This document shows positions 57,901 to 64,000 of a stretch of DNA of 64,000 bases, in pieces (positions within the stretch are counted from its first letter, which is position 1; every line of letters starts with the position of its first letter). The translations under genes were made by a program, and so were the position numbers. This stretch comes from Apostichopus japonicus (lineage: Eukaryota; Echinodermata; Holothuroidea; Aspidochirotida; Stichopodidae): contig NC_092582.1 of NCBI RefSeq assembly GCF_037975245.1, forward strand, positions 15,579,077 through 15,643,076, given 5' to 3'. The notes below the pieces were generated by a model. It saw only the letters and a list, made by a program, of their open reading frames with translations, was not told where the DNA came from and did not search any database.

Positions 57901-60251
57901 GTATGTGTCCCTATCTTCTACTAGTATATGATTTAAATCAGCGGGTGGCATACATTTAGGCCCACGACCCAAGATCTTCCTTAAGGACGGAATAACGAAA
58001 CATCAGACCCCCACGCCTCAGAATCGATGCTTAGAATACATCAAAAACCAGCTCTGAAAATTCTAGATAAATTTCCCGACGTCTGGATAAACCCCAACGA
58101 AACAACGAAGTTTTCGCTGGCCATTATTGGGTCGCACCCCTCCTCAAAAAAATCCCCAGAGATAACAAAAGTGAATGATTCTTGTACTGTTACGCAAAAC
58201 AAATATTGAAAACGACCCTTTCCAAATGGCCAAAATACTTGAACAAGATTTGCTCTGCCGTATCGAAGTACTTTCCACTAATAATGCATAATTTAAATTG
58301 TAATAGTTCAGAGGAAAAAATGCATTTTGTAGTGGATTTTAAGAAACTGCCCTCTCAAAACCTCCTCCATTGACCCTCCAAATGACCCCCAAAACCTCAT
58401 TTCCTAAACGCCACTACATATTTCAACACTTTCACCAAAAATTCAACGGTAGTTGAATAGTTGAACGAATAAGAACCAATTTAACACTGTTTCCATTCAC
58501 ATCCAGCCCAATGGATCGCAGTCTTACATAATACCATCATACGTATTACAAACGCAGACACTTACCTATCTCCTCCCAAACCACACACTTACTCATTCTA
58601 CCTAATATACCACATACTTTTTAGCATCTTACTAATTTCAAACATTTCAAAAAATACTGGGACAGTGCTTAAAAGTATCGTAGTCAAATTTATTTCAGGA
58701 CTAGTTTACAGCCCAAGACTAGAAATCGCATAACACCATAACGATTCGTACAGATGAAATTATCGCGGAATCAGTTACTATACTTCAGAATGGTAGATTA
58801 GGAAGGAGGTGGAGTATAGTAATGACCCGGAAGTGGTTCAGCAAGCACACAGGTTACTTGGTAGATGGCAAAATGCATCATCATTTGAGTGGAGACATGT
58901 AAGGGAGGAGTATTAGAAAATAAGTATACCCCAAAGGTGCAAATACTCACTTTCCTCGTATGGAACTGGTTCGTGAGGTATCGTATTCGCTGTGCCATTC
59001 CAAACACAAAAGGTCAATGTTATTGAGCTATTATCATGTACAGTATGTTGAATATTTGCGGACAGTGGATCACTGATAGCAGTTCGCTGAGTAATCGAAT
59101 CGTAAATGACCAGAATTTCCAACTCGTACCAATTATCTGCAAGGACGAGACAAAATAAAGAGAATGTGATATAGATGGCGTACCCATGGAGATTCCGTTT
59201 GTTCCATGATATAAAAAAGCACCCCTCTCTCACTTTGCCATAAAGGACACAAACGCAAGAAGTGTAAATCAAGTAAACCGATTATGAAAATTGGCCAAAT
59301 TTCTTTGTGCCAGTAGCACGCAGTACTATCATTTTCTTCTATTAAATGTGCAGCTTATGTAAACTGCTATATCTGTTTTAAGGCAAAGGGGTAGGGAAAG
59401 AGGGAGGTGAGAGACTGCTGGAGAGGGTAGGGGGTTGGGTTAACAGGAAGTGAGAATTTGCTAGATACTATGTTACTTCAATAGGACACTATCAAAAGAA
59501 CATTCGAACCTATGTTACAATATCCCCCCTACCACCACGCACAAAGTGGTTGAGAATCTCCGTTTTTTCACGTCTGAAACATTTAACTCAGTTTTACACA
59601 TCTCTGCATGCTTTACACTGCTAAACGTGATAACTTACTACAATTTTAAGTTTCAAACGGTCCATGATCAGAAAATCTCGACCTTGTACAACTAAATTCT
59701 CTCTTAAATACGTTTTCAAACTTTCTCATATTACTCGAATGTTACTTTTCTGTAATCTCATGCAGAATTCACTGGTAATTTCCATGACATGACAGTTTTA
59801 CTGCATTCAAACTGCATTATTTTGTACGGTACTGTATTAAACAAAATTGGCAAATTTCATGTTACTACTACTACGACAACGATTTGTCTTTCTTTTTGTC
59901 GGGGTGGGGATGGAGGGGAGTAGAAACGCCATTCCAGTTAGAATGTAAATAATGTCATACGGTCAACCACACCAATTTGGTATTTCTCGGATGTAATCGG
60001 TGTGTGATATCGAACCATTCATGCACAGCAAAACAATACACTACACAACACGAAAAACCCCAACAAAATACACCACTACCTCTCCCCTCCCCAGCCCCCC
60101 AAAATACAAACAAAGTATTTCCAAATTCAACATAAGACTACATAACTTAACAGTGTAAGTTATAACGTTATAATCAAATCATTTAAGTTACCTTGACAAC
60201 CGGCATATGGTGCAAGCAGTGCGTAAATGCTGTTGTTCAAAACTCCTTTAC
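54795..60251 (-). CDS. ApeC-domain (apextrin-like) membrane-anchored protein, 3' part of gene
   Basis: Minus-strand exons, 5' to 3': 60251-60192, 59136-58951, 57709-57524, 55580-55233, 54925-54795. Every splice is GT-AG with phase 1 junctions, giving about 303 residues to TAA. The protein is one divergent ApeC domain. The N-terminal half has YALLAPYAGC and FCVWNG; the middle has the hallmark NWPPGQYCIY; then FIALPGGFGSTRYSPLG, FCCST, LPFVKPFYLMPV, TCQPV, HPYIERG and MCYY. The last exon adds a hydrophobic helix (LIASLTYVITLGSVFLSITF) followed by basic CHRKR, a typical type I anchor. ApeC proteins bind bacterial wall components in amphioxus and serve in eggs and defence in other invertebrates; a cell-surface sensor is inferred. 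The signal-peptide exon was not found, so the 5' end is incomplete. Confidence 0.85.
55233..55580 (-). CDS. Main C-terminal ApeC exon
   Basis: 348 nt, acceptor TTTCCGCAG, donor G/gtgagt. It encodes the ApeC C-terminal half with FCCS, TCQPV and MCYY cysteines. If the downstream intron is kept, the frame runs 15 further codons to TGA at 55192-55194, giving a soluble form without the membrane helix. Confidence 0.88.
55581..57523. other. Intron of the ApeC gene
   Basis: 1.9 kb. No exon or clear element recognised. A 98-codon minus-strand frame at 56535-56828 has no known domain. Confidence 0.6.
57524..57709 (-). CDS. Middle ApeC exon with WPPGQYCIY motif
   Basis: 186 nt, acceptor TTTTCTGCTAG, donor CCAG/gtatgt. 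Encodes the signature WPPGQYCIY and RCPDGFEP of the ApeC family. Confidence 0.88.
58951..59136 (-). CDS. N-terminal ApeC exon
   Basis: 186 nt, acceptor CCTTGCAG, donor GGAAA/gtgagt. Encodes NWYELEILVIYDS through FCVWNGTANT, the first half of the domain, with several N-glycosylation motifs (NSS and similar). Confidence 0.85.
60192..60251 (-). CDS. Short upstream ApeC exon
   Basis: 60 nt, acceptor TTTCTTTCAG, donor CAAG/gtaact. Encodes KGVLNNSIYALLAPYAGCQ, matching the opening YALL-P-GC pattern of ApeC domains and ending in the needed phase 1. Confidence 0.8.
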
Positions 60252-60439
60252 CTGAAAGAAATCCAAGAAAATGATTAAGACATCATGTGTCTCACTTTAT
60301 ACTTTAAGCTTACAATAATGCTAACTATTCGGTACACGATGTGCGAAGATGCCGAAATAGAATTCAACTAACGTCGCAGAGCATGTTCCAACCAGGTTTT
60401 GGAAATCAGAGAGAAATGGGAGACATACTGTTAACACAC

Positions 60440-61490
60440 TACGTAGCAAAAATGTACTGTATCGTAATGCAATGTACTGTACTGAAATGTAATGCAATGC
60501 ACTGTAATGTAATGCAATACAATGTACTGTAATGTACTGTAATGCCCTGTACTGTAATACAATGTAATGTAATGCACTGTACTGTAATGTATGCAATGTA
60601 CTGTACTGTATGCAGTGTACTGTAATGTATGAAATGTACTGTAATGTATGAAAATGTAATGTAATGCAATTTACTGTAAAATATGCAATTTACTGTAATG
60701 TACTGTACTGTAATGTATGAAATGTACTGCAATGTATGTATTGTACTGTAATGCAATGCAATGTATGAAATGTACTGTAATGTATGAAATGTACTGTAAT
60801 GTATGTATTGTACTGTAATGTAATACAATGTACAGTAATGTATGTACTGTACTGTATGCAATGTACTGTACTGTATGCAATGTACTGTAATGTATGAAAT
60901 GTACTGTAATGTATGAAATGTATTGTACTGAATGCAATGTACTGTAATGTATGCAATGTACTGTACTGTACTGTATTGTATGAAATGTACTGTAATGTAT
61001 GTGTTGTACTGTAATGTAATGCAATGTACAGTAATGTAATGCAATGTACTGTAATGTATGCAATATCCTGTAATGTATGCAATGTACTGTACTGTATGAA
61101 ATGTACTGTAATGTATGAAATGTATTGTACTGAATGCAATGTACTGTAATGTATGCAATGTACTGTACTGTACTGTACTGTATTGTATGAAATGTACTGT
61201 AATGTATGTGTTGTACTGTAATGTAATGCAATGTACAGTAATGTAATGCAATGTACTGTAATGTATGCAATGTCCTGTAATGTATGCAATGTACTGTACT
61301 GTATGCAATGTACTGTACTGTATGCAATGTACTGTAATGTATGAAATGTACTGTAATGTATGAAATGTACTGTAATGTATTCAACGTACTGCAATGTACT
61401 GTAATGTACTGTACTGTAATGTACTGTACTGTATTGCGATGAACCGTAATGTAATGCGATGTACCGTAATGTATTGTAGGTAAATGTATA
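60440..61490. repeat. TACTGTAATG minisatellite
   Basis: About 1.05 kb of five-base-periodic units (ACTGT, AATGT, ATGCA, ATGAA) upstream of the most 5' ApeC exon found. Three long minus-strand open frames over it (rich in H, Y, T, I) are artefacts of the repeat. Confidence 0.97.
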
Positions 61491-64000
61491 AGTTACAGGG
61501 CCAGACATTCCGATCCTAAATTTTCAGCCAGACAGCCTAAATCTTGGCCCCGTTGTCTTACACCATCATATGACAAATGAATACCTTTAGACAACGGCAG
61601 AATTGCAGCTTGACATGTCCACATAGTACATAAACTATGTGTGATCTTCGTAACACGGGGAAAGACTATAAGACAGGATAATATATAGTTTATTTTAGGT
61701 CACGATATTCTTTCGATTTATACTTGTAACGATCTGATATGAACGTAAATCTGTCTTCTTGTGACAGTACATAGGATATAACTCATGCCGAGGAGCAGAT
61801 GAAAGAACATTACATTGGTGAGAAATGAACTTAATACCGCATGCAGGGAGACAATATCAAGATTGTATCCAACCGAAATTCTATATATCTTAGAAAATAA
61901 ATGTGCAGTGAGCATAACGGGTCACTCACTGTTAAGATTTTATCTTTGCTTTTTTTTTACATGTCATCAGCCAAAAAAAAAAAGGAGATAATATTTTACG
62001 TTTGTTTGAGGTTACAATCAATCTTCTCATTTGTCCTCGGCCGGTAAATTTTAGGGCCTGATTCATTTTCATACAGTGCTTGTAAAACCCAGAATTAATA
62101 TAATTCTTCTCGTCTCAACTGACTTACGTATATACCAGAAGAGTGTTATCACTTCTAAAAACGTTGGGAAAATATTTTACCCAACACTGGGTACTTATGT
62201 ATCATTTAACCATTGGATAAAGATTTGCCCCCAAAGAAGTCAAATTACGCCAGGTTAACTCATTATATTTGCCCAAAGGTGATACATTGGTCAAAGTTGC
62301 CTGCATTTTACTCTTTATCGAGCAAAACTTCAGTAACAGTTGGTTGGATACATGAGACCCAGCGTTGGGTAAAATATTTTGTTCTTGAGTGTAATAATAA
62401 TAATAATACTAATAACAATAATAATAAAACTTATTTATATATCGCATTATACCGGCGGTTTCAATCAAAGTGTATAGGGACTATGCATGATGTAGGCTAC
62501 TCTGGGAGAAGAGGCGGTACTCGGGCCTCCTTTCATGCAATGTTGAGGGGTGGGAAGATGGGGGGGGGGGGTTAATTACCCCAAACCGGTACTTGTATAA
62601 ACGCCTAATTAATATACGTGGCAACGGCTTAACGAACACTTTCATAAGAAAAAAACAGTCAAACTTCAAAAGGATATTAAGGATACGGTGCTTGGCAATC
62701 TCGTATTCAAACTTTGTTGCAGGATTCGCTGATAACAGACAAAACCACAACGATCCCAGTAGATGAAACCTCTACCGTGAACTTGAAGTTTTTATTACTT
62801 CAGAATGGTAAATTCGGAAGGATGACCCGGATGTAGATCAGCAAGGGCGCAGCTTTAAATCGCTACGAAGTTTGGCAAGTTATGTAAATACATGCATGGG
62901 AAGTGCATGATTTTTTTAAAGAAGACAGGTTTAAACAGGAAGTGACGTAAATTCAGCTGTGACAATAAAAGTACATTTATTTTTATCCAGTTTGTAAAGT
63001 ACTAGTGCATATGGTTTTGCTTATTGTTTCCTATTACACTGGTTAGATTAAGTAAAACACAATTCGCATTCAATAGTTGACACTCTCATTTTTCTCATGG
63101 TCTTTTGGTTTTGGTGCCCGTTTTATGCCAACTAAGTTTAAATTTCACGTCAACAGGTCGCTTTATACTACTGTTATATTTACTTCTCTAATGGTTCGCG
63201 GATTCCGACGCAAAACATTTTCCACAATTTCGTGTCTTCAGAAAACAATCGCCTTTGATGTACCCATCACCAAAATCCGACGGAGTGAGGCTAATTTTTC
63301 AGTCGTCACCAAAGTTTTCTTCGAATGACTTTCCTCACTTTTTGTTTAGTATGTATAGATGCAGACAATCGCCTTGCCCGCGGTTATACCCGACAGACTC
63401 TGGGAGGCCAACCCATCCACTTGGGATGAATAAAAGCTAGCCCAGCGTGGATAAGCACCATCGATTTGCGACAAGGAAGCCTAACTTTACAATCCCTTGA
63501 CTGAATTAATAGTTTTGTTTAAATTAAAAAGGACGCAATTTCAAAATGGATTGTGTCGTGTCTGTCAAATCTATCCTGGACAAAATCGATAGATTTTAAA
63601 GACGATATCGTCGGATCGTAAATAGTCGACGTAGCAGCAGGACTTGTATTTCACACGATTTCCGACCATCTGAGTTATTGTCGAGGTCACGACGTATCGG
63701 GTAATTAAGTCTTGGAATAACTCGGCTAAAGTAATAAAGACATGAACCGTTTGGCGAGGGAAAGAAAAGGAACCCTCGGAAATGTTTCAAGTGATCGTCT
63801 CTGCAACAACTCATGAGGTTGAGATAACAATATATCTTCGTTTTGTTTTTCTATTTAATATTTACTTTTATTTGTTAAATCTTACATTCAATTAATGTCT
63901 CAACGTTTTGCAAAGAAAAAGGAGGCTGGGTTAACTTTGGATCCTTAATCAACTAATAATGAAACTCTTAAAGGAATAACGAAGGCAGGGATCAAAGACA
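61491..64000. other. Right end of window, no gene recognised
   Basis: 2.5 kb. It contains an AAT microsatellite (62391-62428) and a segment (62745-62850) similar to an ApeC intron segment (58735-58850). No convincing exon on either strand; the ApeC 5' exon could lie here or beyond. Confidence 0.6.

Noticed and set aside
60439-61508. Three minus-strand frames of 237-289 residues rich in His, Tyr, Thr and Ile
   Set aside because: Pure products of the TACTGTAATG minisatellite, overlapping in all three frames.
61718-61915. Possible signal-peptide exon of the ApeC gene (FFHLLLGMSYILC)
   Set aside because: Hydrophobic and on the right strand, but no convincing donor in phase 1; not included in the gene.

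Overview
The window is nuclear DNA of a marine invertebrate, most probably an echinoderm (possibly a sea cucumber). That is an inference from three things: long AT-rich introns with GT-AG borders packed with microsatellites and small DNA transposons, an ApeC (apextrin-type) gene, and a CsRn1-type Ty3/Gypsy element. No species-level marker is visible.

Region 1 (415-51615) holds two tandem plus-strand genes that I could assemble completely, 20 exons each. The copies share every intron position and phase, and exon lengths match except in five exons. They encode proteins of 819 and 810 residues related to ATP-citrate lyase (ACLY). Both have the ATP-grasp part, the citrate-binding-like module, the CoA-binding module and the phosphohistidine loop. 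Both stop exactly where ordinary animal ACLY (about 1100 residues) would continue into its C-terminal citryl-CoA lyase (citrate synthase homology) domain. They look like fused citryl-CoA-synthetase-type enzymes without the cleaving half. Residues known to hold citrate in human ACLY are replaced in both, so the acid substrate may differ or activity may be lost.

Region 2 is the mobile DNA within these introns. A young, complete Ty3/Gypsy element lies antisense in intron 10 of gene 1 (11599-17042). It has 472-bp LTRs differing at one base by eye, a 5-bp target duplication, a tRNA-Trp-type primer site, and gag and pol in a -1 frame relation. Gene 2 introns carry hAT-like elements with 8-bp duplications, one of them inserted into a TTAA-flanked element whose uninterrupted sister copy is in gene 1. 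A 578-bp (CCCT)n array fills part of intron 1 of gene 2.

Region 3 (51616-54794) is a satellite-rich spacer containing a TIR element, a tRNA-like SINE head and a near-perfect palindrome.

Region 4 (54795-60251, minus strand) is the 3' part of an ApeC-domain gene. Five exons were assembled, ending in a transmembrane helix, so it is a membrane-anchored relative of the apextrins. Its 5' end was not found. The remainder (60252-64000) is a 1-kb TACTGTAATG minisatellite plus non-coding sequence, part of which duplicates an intron of the ApeC gene.

The ACLY-like pair belongs to carbon or acyl-CoA metabolism and the ApeC gene to recognition or defence. Nothing in the sequence links the two functionally.
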